From assembly GCA_003023105.1 (NCBI GenBank), contig PXSZ01000045.1, forward strand, positions 1 through 12,379: a stretch of 12,379 nucleotides of DNA, given 5' to 3'. The translations under genes were made by a program, and so were the position numbers. The notes beneath the pieces were generated by a model. It had not been told where the DNA came from. It saw only the letters and a list, made by a program, of their open reading frames with translations, and made no database searches. The DNA is from Bacteroidetes bacterium QH_10_64_37. GTDB taxonomy: Bacteria > Bacteroidota > Rhodothermia > Rhodothermales > Salinibacteraceae. This document shows, piece by piece, positions 5,953 through 12,379 of the stretch; within the stretch, counting starts at the first letter, position 1; every line of letters begins with the position of its first letter.

Positions 5953-6705
5953 GTGGTTCTCTTTGTTTCCGACATGCACTTTGGCCGCGGCTCCCGCTCG
6001 TCGGAGCGGGACAAGGAGCAGGCCCTCATCGAGTGTCTGGAGGCGCACGCAGGCGAGGTCGACCACCTCTACCTGCTCGGCGATGTGTTCGACGGGTACA
6101 TCGAGTACCGGCGTCTCGTCCCCAAGGGCTTCGTCCGCTTTCAGGGCCTGCTCGCCCGCTGGACCGACCGGGGCGTGCCCGTCACGTACCTGCTCGGCAA
6201 CCACGATCCCTGGCACCGGAACCACTTCTCGGAGGAACTGGGCGTGACGCTCGTTCCGGAGTCGGTCGAAGTCACCCACTTTGGCCACCGGTTGCATCTC
6301 GCCCACGGCGATGCCCTGACCGCCGCCCATCAGTCTCGCACTTGGCTGCGCACCCTGCTTCGCCATCCGGTCCCGGTGCACCTCTACCGGGCACTTCTGC
6401 CGGCCGATCTGGGGCTCGGTCTCGCCCAGTGGGTCAGCCAGCGGTTCCACAACCGCGACGAGACTGTTCCCAGATCCCAGATCCTCCATGATCGGGCCCA
6501 TGCGCTCCTTCAGCGCGACGGGCTCGACGGCGTCGTCCTGGCCCACAGCCACATTCCTGCATTGCACAACGGCCCGAACGGCGTGTATGCAAATACGGGA
6601 AACTGGTACGAACAGCGGACCTTCGCCCGTTTGGACGAAACGGAGTTGCGTCTCCATCGGTGGAACGGCTCACGCGCTCAGAACATTGAATCCGTTCCGT
6701 TATAA
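5953..6705 (+). CDS. lpxH: LpxH-like UDP-2,3-diacylglucosamine diphosphatase
   Basis: This is a calcineurin-like metallophosphoesterase, 250 residues from GTG 5953. LpxH removes UMP from UDP-2,3-diacylglucosamine to give lipid X in lipid A synthesis, at the inner face of the inner membrane. Metal-site motifs in order: D7 and H9 (SDMHFG), D44 (GDVFD), N83 and H84 (GNHD), H118 (HGD), H198 and H200 (AHSH, where GHxH is usual). The segment EYRRLVPKGFVRFQGLLA (about 51-68) and the GLGLAQW helix match the LpxH-type proteins of Bacteroidetes. The frame is open far upstream, antisense to the rhomboid gene. GTG 5953 was chosen because it lies six codons before the first metal motif, as in the family; no Shine-Dalgarno supports it. 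The family is clear, but another pyrophosphatase role cannot be excluded. Confidence 0.82.
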   Translation: MVLFVSDMHFGRGSRSSERDKEQALIECLEAHAGEVDHLYLLGDVFDGYIEYRRLVPKGFVRFQGLLARWTDRGVPVTYLLGNHDPWHRNHFSEELGVTLVPESVEVTHFGHRLHLAHGDALTAAHQSRTWLRTLLRHPVPVHLYRALLPADLGLGLAQWVSQRFHNRDETVPRSQILHDRAHALLQRDGLDGVVLAHSHIPALHNGPNGVYANTGNWYEQRTFARLDETELRLHRWNGSRAQNIESVPL

Positions 6706-6783
6706 GGGTCGGTTGCCGTCAGGGGAGCAGCCGCCCGTTTCCGCCCCTGTGTCATCTATATTTTTTCATCTGATCGCTGGTCT

Positions 6784-9138
6784 ATGTCTGAGTGGTCGTA
6801 TTCCGACGAAGAACTCGATCAGTACTTCAGCGACCGGTCGGCTCGTGAAGAGGCCCGTTCGGGCGACGGGGGGGCGGAGCGGCCCACCACCGGCCTACGG
6901 GGATTTTTTCACCGGCGGATCGCAGATCCGATGAAGGCCCAGGCCGCCGTCGCTCTCTCCGTGATCACCGGACTGTTGGCGTTCGGGACCCTCGTTCTGG
7001 GCGTGTACATCTGGACGCTGACGGACAACATCCCGGCCACGGAGCGTCTCGAGGACCCCGCCGTGCAGTTGGCCACGATTGCCTACACGGCCGACGGCGA
7101 GGAGCTGGCCCGGTACGCCCGGCAAAATCGCTCCTGGGTGCCCTACGACAGCATCTCGCCCCACGTCAAGCGCGCCCTGATTGCCACGGAGGACCGGCGC
7201 TTCTACCGCCACTGGGGCGTGGACCCCAAGGCCATCATGGCCGCGATGGTTGACATCTTGACCGGCAACTTCCGGGGGGGGTCGACGATCACGCAGCAGC
7301 TCGCCCGCAACCTGTACGAAAAGGAGGTCGGCTACGCGAGCACCATCAAGCGCAAGCTGAAAGAGATGGTGACGGCCGTGGAGCTGGAGCGGCGCTACAC
7401 GAAGCGGGAGATCATGGAGATGTACCTGAACACGGTCAGCTTTGGGGGGAACGTGTACGGCGTCGAGTCGGCGGCGCACACCTACTTCGGCCGCCGGGCC
7501 GCCGATCTCAATCCACTCCAGGCCGCCACCCTGATTGGCCAGTTGCAAGCCACTACGTACTACAACCCGGTGCAGAACCCGCAGAACGCGAAGCAGCGCC
7601 GGAACGTGGTCCTGCGCCTGATGACGTCGCGCGGCTTTCTCAGCGACTCCTACTACCGGAAGCACGCGAACGAGCCGGTGCAGGCCGACTATCATTCGTC
7701 CCGACTCTCCGCCAGCCTCGCCCCCTACTTCGCCGAGCACGTGCGGAAAACTCTGTCGAAATGGGCCAATAACGAGAAGTATAAGAATCATCCTCTTCAC
7801 GGCCATGACATCTACGGGGAGGGCCTCCGCGTCTATACGACGCTCGACTCGAAGCTGCAGGCCATGGCCCGGGCGGCGGTCGAAGAGCAGATGTTGGGCC
7901 TGCAGAAGGTGGTGGGCTACCAGTGGAGCGAGCCCTCGCCGGGGCTCTACAGCAACAGGCTTGCGGACTACCGCTCCCTCAAGCCGGGCGAGGATTACGA
8001 CCCCCTCGCGTACTTCTGGGAGTCCAATCCCGAGGTCTTGAACGACTTTATCCGCAAGACGACCCGCTACGACACCCTGCGGGCCCGCGGGATGGGGGAG
8101 GACGAAGCCATCGATTCGCTCCGCAACGATGAGCCGTTTCTCGATTCGCTGAAAACGGTAAAGAGCCGTCTCGGTGCGGGGCTCGTCTCCATCGATCCTC
8201 GCAACGGCCACGTGAAGGTGTGGATCGGAGGACGAAACTTTCGGACTGAGAAATATGACAAGGTCGGCATTGCTCAGCGCCAGCCCGGCTCCACCTTCAA
8301 ACCCTTCACCTACACCGCTGCCATCGACAACGGCTACTCGCCCTACGACACGCTGCTCGACAGTACCTTTGTCTGGGAAGATACGGGGGCCGACACGACC
8401 TGGTCGCCCCAGAATTACAACAGGCAGTCCTCCGGCGAGATGCTCACGCTGAGCCAGGGGCTGGCCAACTCGAAAAACACGATTACGGCCCGGCTCGCGC
8501 TCGACCTCAATCCGAGCACCGTGGCCACGTACGCCCGCCGCATGGGAATTCCGAAAAAACACCTTCGGGCCGTTCCGTCCATTGCCCTCGGCACCAGCAG
8601 CGTGCGGCTGCTCGACATGGCCGCCGCCTACAGCACCCTCGCCAATGGCGGCCTCTACAACGAGCCGGTGTCGATTACCCGCATCGAAGACCGGTACGGC
8701 AACCTCATCTGGGAGGCGTCCCCGAGCCCGCGCGAGGCCTTGTCGAAGCGCACGGCCTATACGGTGGTGGACATGATGCGCGGCGTCGTCGACTACGGTA
8801 CCGGCGTCCGCATCCGTACGCAGTTCGGCCTCGGCGAGTACGACCTTGCGGGCAAGACGGGCACCACCGACCGGGCGGCCGACACGTGGTTCATGCTGAT
8901 GCATCCCGAGTTGGTGAGCGGGGCCTGGGTCGGCTTCGAGGATCAGCGCCTCACCTTCCGGATGAACTTCTGGGGGCAGGGCGCCCACAGCGCGCTCTTT
9001 CTCGTCGGCGACTACTACCGGCGGATCCAGGAATCGGAGGAGGTGAAACTCTCGAAGGCCTCCTTCCCGCTGGTGGAGCGGTACGGCCCGCCGGAGGACA
9101 CCACGGATGCCCAGGACGGCGGCCGCGTCGGCTGGTGA
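6784..9138 (+). CDS. Class A penicillin-binding protein (PBP1A type)
   Basis: This 784-residue bifunctional peptidoglycan synthase polymerises lipid II and cross-links the peptides in the periplasm. It has an acidic cytoplasmic N-terminus of about 50 residues and one membrane anchor at about 52-76. The glycosyltransferase domain carries E136 in ATEDRRFYRHWGVDP, RGGSTITQQLARNLY at 164-178, the segment ending EMYLN at 212-216, and FGGNVYGVESAA at 220-231. The transpeptidase domain has SxxK at S503-K506 (GSTFKPF), SxN at S563-N565 (SKN) and KTG at 691-693. An insert of about 85 residues (378-462) separates the domain start from GAGLVSIDP. All catalytic residues are present. ATG 6784 is 78 bp after the lpxH stop; no Shine-Dalgarno is seen. 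Its neighbour also serves envelope synthesis. Confidence 0.95.
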   Translation: MSEWSYSDEELDQYFSDRSAREEARSGDGGAERPTTGLRGFFHRRIADPMKAQAAVALSVITGLLAFGTLVLGVYIWTLTDNIPATERLEDPAVQLATIAYTADGEELARYARQNRSWVPYDSISPHVKRALIATEDRRFYRHWGVDPKAIMAAMVDILTGNFRGGSTITQQLARNLYEKEVGYASTIKRKLKEMVTAVELERRYTKREIMEMYLNTVSFGGNVYGVESAAHTYFGRRAADLNPLQAATLIGQLQATTYYNPVQNPQNAKQRRNVVLRLMTSRGFLSDSYYRKHANEPVQADYHSSRLSASLAPYFAEHVRKTLSKWANNEKYKNHPLHGHDIYGEGLRVYTTLDSKLQAMARAAVEEQMLGLQKVVGYQWSEPSPGLYSNRLADYRSLKPGEDYDPLAYFWESNPEVLNDFIRKTTRYDTLRARGMGEDEAIDSLRNDEPFLDSLKTVKSRLGAGLVSIDPRNGHVKVWIGGRNFRTEKYDKVGIAQRQPGSTFKPFTYTAAIDNGYSPYDTLLDSTFVWEDTGADTTWSPQNYNRQSSGEMLTLSQGLANSKNTITARLALDLNPSTVATYARRMGIPKKHLRAVPSIALGTSSVRLLDMAAAYSTLANGGLYNEPVSITRIEDRYGNLIWEASPSPREALSKRTAYTVVDMMRGVVDYGTGVRIRTQFGLGEYDLAGKTGTTDRAADTWFMLMHPELVSGAWVGFEDQRLTFRMNFWGQGAHSALFLVGDYYRRIQESEEVKLSKASFPLVERYGPPEDTTDAQDGGRVGW

Positions 9139-9148
9139 GGTCCGTGTC

Positions 9149-9247
9149 GAAATTCGGATTGCGAATTTCGAGTGACCGTTTTTCGACTCGGCCTCGCGGT
9201 TCGGGCGTTCTCTTCTTGCCATTCGCCGTTCGAAATTCGCCATTCGA
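9149..9247. repeat. Two opposing heptamer clusters in front of the sbcD start
   Basis: GAAATTC, GGATTGC and GAATTTC follow each other at 9149-9169 and fold into a perfect 9-bp hairpin (CGAAATTCG at 9148-9156, CGAATTTCG at 9162-9170, loop of 5). A second cluster of four units lies at 9220-9247: CATTCGC, CGTTCGA, AATTCGC, CATTCGA. CGAAATTCG occurs again at 9231-9239 and can also pair with 9162-9170. The array ends 4 bases before the GTG start of the SbcD-like gene and fills most of the 113-bp gap after the PBP gene. Confidence 0.7.
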
Positions 9248-9251
9248 CGCT

Positions 9252-10547
9252 GTGAAACTGCTGCACACGGCCGACATCCATCTCGGGTTCAAGACCCACG
9301 GCCGGCGCGATCCGGACACGGGCCTCAACACGCGACTGCTGGACGTGCAGGCGTCGCTCGACGCGGTGGTGCAGCGCGCCCTCGACGCGGACGTGGAGGC
9401 CTTCCTGTTCTGCGGCGACGCCTACCACACGGCCGACCCCACGCCGACCCAGCAGAAGATCTTCATCCAGTGCCTCCGCCCGCTCGCTGAGGCCGGGATT
9501 CCCATCATTCTCATCGTGGGCAACCACGACCATCCCGTCACCTTTGGGCGCGCCTCGTCGCTCGACATCTTCGATCACATCACCGGCGAGGTGTACTGCT
9601 ATCGCAAGCCCACTCCGAACGTCCAGATCATCGACACGACGTGCGGCCTCCTTCAGCTCATTCCGCTGCCCTGGCCCATCCGGAGCCAGATCCTTGCCAA
9701 GGACGAGTACCGCACGATGTCGCCGGACGAGCTGCGGCAGTTCATCGAAGAGCACTACGTGACCTACATCCAGCGTCGCACAAATGAAATCCTGGAGGGG
9801 GAGCCGGGCGTGACGGCCGACGGCACCGAGCAGCCCCTTTCCCCAGACGTCCCGACCGTGCTGGCGGGTCACGTGACGGTGCAGGGAGCAAGGCTGGCCG
9901 GATCGGAGCACACCACCACCATCGCGTCGGAACCGACGTTTACCGTGGGGCAGCTTGCCGTGCGCCCCATCGACTACGTGGCCCTCGGGCACGTGCACCG
10001 GCCGCAGGATCGTAACGAGGACGGCCATCCCCCCGTCGTCTATTCCGGCAGCATCGAGCGCGTGACGTTCAACGAGCACGACGAGCCGAAGGGATTTCAG
10101 CTGGCGGACATCGATCCCTCGCGCGAGCCGGTCACCCACACCACCTTCGTCGAAACCCCGGCCCGCCCCTTCGTCGCCGTGCAGGTGGACGTGCGGGCGG
10201 CCGACGAGCCGACCGAGCGGATCCTGGACGCGATTGCGGAGCGGGACGTGACCGACGCCATCGTCCGCGTGCGCTATCGGGTGGAAGAGGAGCAGGTCCC
10301 CCAGATCGACCCGGCCCGGATTCGGGACGCGCTGGCGCCAGCCGACACGGTGGCCGCGATCGAGCGCACCGTCGATCCGGCCGAGCGCAAGCGGCGCACG
10401 GTGGTCACCCGCGAGTCGGGGATCGACGAGGCTGTGCGCCAGTATGTCGGCCAGCACGACGAGCTCGCCGGCATGGAAGAGGAGCTCGTGGAGGCTGCCC
10501 TGGAGCTGGAGGCGGAACTCAATGCCGAGCGCTCAGGAGCGGACTAA
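9252..10547 (+). CDS. sbcD: SbcD/Mre11-like metallophosphoesterase nuclease
   Basis: The 431-residue protein belongs to the SbcD/Mre11 nuclease family, the Mn-dependent subunit that with the SMC-like ATPase SbcC cuts hairpins and blocked DNA ends in the cytoplasm. Metal motifs: D8 and H10 in HTADIHLG, D56 in CGDAYH, N91 and H92 in GNHD, H207 in AGHV, H247 and H249 in GHVHR. The dimer/capping region and a C-terminal part with acidic helices (about 400-428) follow. Length fits SbcD (about 340-430). GTG 9252 gives the expected start, with the first motif at residue 6; the frame is open further upstream but runs through repeats and the PBP gene. No sbcC follows it in this window, which is unusual because the two are normally adjacent. 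SbcD is the best call, but a stand-alone Mre11-like nuclease is possible. Confidence 0.85.
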   Translation: MKLLHTADIHLGFKTHGRRDPDTGLNTRLLDVQASLDAVVQRALDADVEAFLFCGDAYHTADPTPTQQKIFIQCLRPLAEAGIPIILIVGNHDHPVTFGRASSLDIFDHITGEVYCYRKPTPNVQIIDTTCGLLQLIPLPWPIRSQILAKDEYRTMSPDELRQFIEEHYVTYIQRRTNEILEGEPGVTADGTEQPLSPDVPTVLAGHVTVQGARLAGSEHTTTIASEPTFTVGQLAVRPIDYVALGHVHRPQDRNEDGHPPVVYSGSIERVTFNEHDEPKGFQLADIDPSREPVTHTTFVETPARPFVAVQVDVRAADEPTERILDAIAERDVTDAIVRVRYRVEEEQVPQIDPARIRDALAPADTVAAIERTVDPAERKRRTVVTRESGIDEAVRQYVGQHDELAGMEEELVEAALELEAELNAERSGAD

Positions 10548-10580
10548 GCAAGTGTAACAGGATGATTGTATCCAACGTGT

Positions 10581-10609
10581 AACCGCCGCGCTCAAATCGC
10601 GGTTCGGTT
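10581..10609 (+). terminator. Bulged GC hairpin after sbcD
   Basis: AACCG and CCGCG (10581-10590) pair with CGCGG (10598-10602) and CGGTT (10605-10609), giving a ten-pair stem with a 7-base loop and a TT bulge in the 3' arm. It lies 34 bases after the sbcD stop. No T-run follows, so it could be a weak terminator, a stop for RNA decay, or a structured leader of the next gene. Confidence 0.4.
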
Positions 10610-10657
10610 GAATGTTCGCCCATCTACGCCCATCTTGTAGCAAAACCCTATCACTTC

Positions 10658-11278
10658 GTGCTCGAAACTGGGGCCGTATGTCCCGAAGGCTATCAGGACG
10701 TGCGGACGGTTTCGCAATCAACGCATTCAAAGCCCGTGGATATCGAAAATCGTACCGTAGTCATCCCGCGCAAGGAAAACACGACCAAGAAGGAAGAACC
10801 CGTCGAGGTGTGGCCGCTGGTCGAGGCGGCGCTCGACGAAGTGGACGCCGACCCGACCACGCAGCAGGCAGCCCAGGCGGCCATGGAGGTGAGCGACGGC
10901 TGTGCAACCCTGGCCAACTTCCTGATCAGCCAGGCCGAGCAGGTCGAAAAAATGGACTATCGCTTCAAGGTCCCCTTGATCGTGCTTGGAGCCAAGCTCG
11001 CCCGTGAGGATGGCGGTTCCAACACCATTTACGATTCCGAAGAGGGAACCCTTCACTTCGAGACCGACGACCATCACTTTGCCTTCGAGGTTTACGAAGA
11101 CTGGACCGTCGACTGGGAACAGGTCGCCGACCGAGTCGAAGGCGGCTACAACTGGGACGGGGTTCAGAAGCAGGTGTGGGCCCTCGACTGGCTCATGGCC
11201 TATCTCGAGGTTCCTTCGGACGACTACATGGTCGACAACGAGGGCGAGGATGACGACCAGTATTACAGTCGCATCTGA
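10658..11278 (+). CDS. Hypothetical acidic protein
   Basis: I do not recognise this 206-residue protein. It is soluble by appearance, with no signal peptide or membrane segment. The first 50 residues are polar (ENRTVVIPRKENTTKKEEP). A helical stretch follows, with EVWPLVEAALDEVDAD and TTQQAAQAAMEVSDG at about 49-80, then a mixed region rich in Asp, Glu, Trp and Tyr (FEVYEDWTVDWEQVADRV at about 142-159, WDGVQKQVWALDWLMAYL), ending in an acidic tail (DNEGEDDDQYY). The acidity fits a halophile. The start is uncertain: GTG 10658 is the longest, but no ATG exists before about 10882, and in-frame GTGs near 10700 and 10736 are equally possible. Codon use in the later part looks like real coding DNA. 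It stands alone between a hairpin and the convergent ispE. Confidence 0.65.
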   Translation: MLETGAVCPEGYQDVRTVSQSTHSKPVDIENRTVVIPRKENTTKKEEPVEVWPLVEAALDEVDADPTTQQAAQAAMEVSDGCATLANFLISQAEQVEKMDYRFKVPLIVLGAKLAREDGGSNTIYDSEEGTLHFETDDHHFAFEVYEDWTVDWEQVADRVEGGYNWDGVQKQVWALDWLMAYLEVPSDDYMVDNEGEDDDQYYSRI

Positions 11279-11401
11279 CGGCTCTTGGGGCCGCTCTTAA
11301 CGGCTCTTCGTCTCGCCGGTTGGTCCGACCGAATGTGTTGCACGCTACTCTGGGGGGAGTGCTTCCGAGGGAACGCCCTTCTCGTATCTTCTCGGGACGG
11401 G

Positions 11402-12253
11402 TTAGTCTGGGTGCAAGAGGTGGGTGCGCACCTGCGGAGACTGAACGTTCTTCCGGGCCTCTCGTGCCGCCCCTACCGTCTCAAAGACGCCGTACACGGC
11501 CCCGCCCGACCCCGAGAGGGACACGTATGCAGCGTCCGTGTCTCGAAGGGCATTGCGGAGCGACGCCACCGATGGCTCTGCTGCCGCAACGGGCGCCTCA
11601 AAGTCGTTGACGAGCACCGATCGCCAGCGCCCCGGGTCGTTCGATGTAACCACGCGTTGCAGGTCCGGTCGATCGGTGTCGTTCGGCGTCACCTGCGCGT
11701 AGGCCCAGGACGTCGACACCGCGGCCGGGGGTACGGCGACGAGGAGAGGAAAAGGCAGTCGGTAGGACCCCCCGTCCTTAAGAAGCGGCGACAGTGTATC
11801 GCCCCGTCCGGTGGCGTAGGCCGCAGGGGCGTCCATCAGGAAGAACGGGACATCGGCCCCGATTTCTCCCCCAATCTCCTGGAGCTGTTCGGAGGACGGA
11901 TCCAGCTCCCACAGCCGCGAGAGGAGGCGAAGTGTGGCCGCTGCGTCGCTGGAGCCGCTTCCCAGCCCGGCCCCGTAGGGCACCCGTTTTTCGAGGTGGA
12001 GGTCGCCCCCCCTCGTCACGTCAAAGGCGGCTGCGAGGCGGTGGGCGGCCCGGAGGCACAAGTTGTCCTCATCGGTCGGCAACGACGGATCCGAGCAGGT
12101 CAGCGAGAGGGTCTCGGCCGGGGCGGCGGTGATTGTGTCGGCCCAGTCGATCCGGTGGAGGACCGTCTCGACGTCGTGGTCCCCGTCCGTGCGCTCGCGA
12201 AGGACGTGGAGGCCCAGGTTGACCTTGGCGGGAGCGTGCTGCGTGCTGGGCAT
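11402..12253 (-). CDS. ispE: 4-diphosphocytidyl-2-C-methyl-D-erythritol kinase (IspE)
   Basis: IspE is a GHMP kinase that phosphorylates CDP-methylerythritol with ATP, in the middle of the MEP isoprenoid pathway. From ATG 12253 it is 283 residues, normal for the family. K10 lies in the N-terminal motif HAPAKVNLGLHVL. The ATP-binding glycine loop PYGAGLGSGSSDAAA is at 92-106, the catalytic Asp is D134 in IGADVPFFL, and the third GHMP motif LSGSGGAVYGVF is at 246-257. In the glycine loop the usual GLGGGSS reads GLGSGSS, a conservative Gly-to-Ser change at residue 99. The frame extends 19 codons further upstream to 12310, but that part is Pro/Arg-rich and covers a palindrome, so ATG 12253, which places the first motif at the N-terminus as in the family, was preferred. 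No Shine-Dalgarno is visible. Confidence 0.95.
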   Translation of the reverse strand: MPSTQHAPAKVNLGLHVLRERTDGDHDVETVLHRIDWADTITAAPAETLSLTCSDPSLPTDEDNLCLRAAHRLAAAFDVTRGGDLHLEKRVPYGAGLGSGSSDAAATLRLLSRLWELDPSSEQLQEIGGEIGADVPFFLMDAPAAYATGRGDTLSPLLKDGGSYRLPFPLLVAVPPAAVSTSWAYAQVTPNDTDRPDLQRVVTSNDPGRWRSVLVNDFEAPVAAAEPSVASLRNALRDTDAAYVSLSGSGGAVYGVFETVGAAREARKNVQSPQVRTHLLHPD

Positions 12254-12284
12254 GAGGGGGTTGGGAGCGCGGGGTAGGGGGGGA

Positions 12285-12312
12285 ACATGTCCCGAATGCC
12301 ATCGGGGCATGT
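12285..12312. promoter_or_regulatory. Imperfect palindrome upstream of ispE
   Basis: ACATGTCCCGA (12285-12295) and TCGGGGCATGT (12302-12312) are inverted copies with one mismatch in 11 pairs, around a 6-base centre. The 10-mer CATGTCCCGA also recurs directly at 12308-12317. It lies 32 bases before the ispE ATG on the - strand. It could be an operator, a hairpin in the 5' leader, or the terminator of a gene outside the window. The remaining sequence to the right edge is purine-rich and shows no gene. Confidence 0.4.
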
Positions 12313-12379
12313 CCCGAGCACAAACGGGAAGGAGGCGGGAAAGAGGGGAACGTTCGAGGTGCTGGAGGTGCGAGGGGGG

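Noticed and set aside
6738..6762. Promoter before the PBP gene (TTTCCG and TATATT)
   Set aside because: The TATATT is promoter-like, but the spacing to the upstream hexamer is about 13 bp and neither fits a Bacteroidetes consensus well.
6895..9243. 782-residue open frame on the - strand opposite the PBP gene
   Set aside because: The + strand frame has every PBP motif. The antisense frame has no recognisable domain and is typical of high-GC shadow frames.
9015..10457. 480-residue open frame on the - strand opposite sbcD
   Set aside because: It is antisense to a clear SbcD with all metal motifs and shows His/Arg/Gly-rich composition without domains.
12254..12310. Longer IspE start at 12310
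   Set aside because: The extra 19 residues are Pro/Arg-rich, cover a palindrome, and push the first kinase motif away from the N-terminus, where the family has it.

Overview
The window looks like chromosomal DNA from a high-GC member of the Bacteroidota/Rhodothermota, most likely Salinibacter or a close relative. The reasons are GC-rich acidic proteins, two rhomboid genes with Bacteroidetes-type features, a Bacteroidetes-type LpxH, a DUF4112 protein, MEP-pathway genes, and start codons with no Shine-Dalgarno sequence in front of them. This assignment is inference from protein style; no marker gene such as rRNA is present.

Layout from left to right: (i) the 3' part of a gene for a fibronectin-III-like protein with a C-terminal membrane anchor; (ii) an L-lactate dehydrogenase gene and a small DUF4112 membrane protein gene, all on the + strand; (iii) ispG on the - strand, facing DUF4112 across a bulged GC hairpin; (iv) two rhomboid protease genes on the - strand, separated by about 500 bp of non-coding DNA that holds a 218-bp MITE with perfect inverted ends and TGA target duplications, plus an array of heptamer repeats; (v) a + strand series of an LpxH-like hydrolase, a class A penicillin-binding protein and an SbcD-like nuclease; (vi) an unrecognised acidic 206-residue protein; (vii) ispE on the - strand, facing it.

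Most genes are housekeeping. IspE and IspG are two steps of the MEP isoprenoid pathway, which supplies undecaprenyl phosphate. The LpxH-like protein and the penicillin-binding protein make outer-membrane lipid A and peptidoglycan. The rhomboids cut membrane proteins. No defence island, prophage, tRNA, rRNA or CRISPR was seen.

The most unusual material lies between genes. Four patches consist of degenerate 7-bp units (variants of GTATTGC/GTATTTC, GAATTTC, or AACTCAT/GACTCAT). Three of them are built as opposing arrays that can fold back on each other, and several sit within a few bases of a start or stop codon. Together with the MITE they are the best candidates here for a poorly described repeat system.
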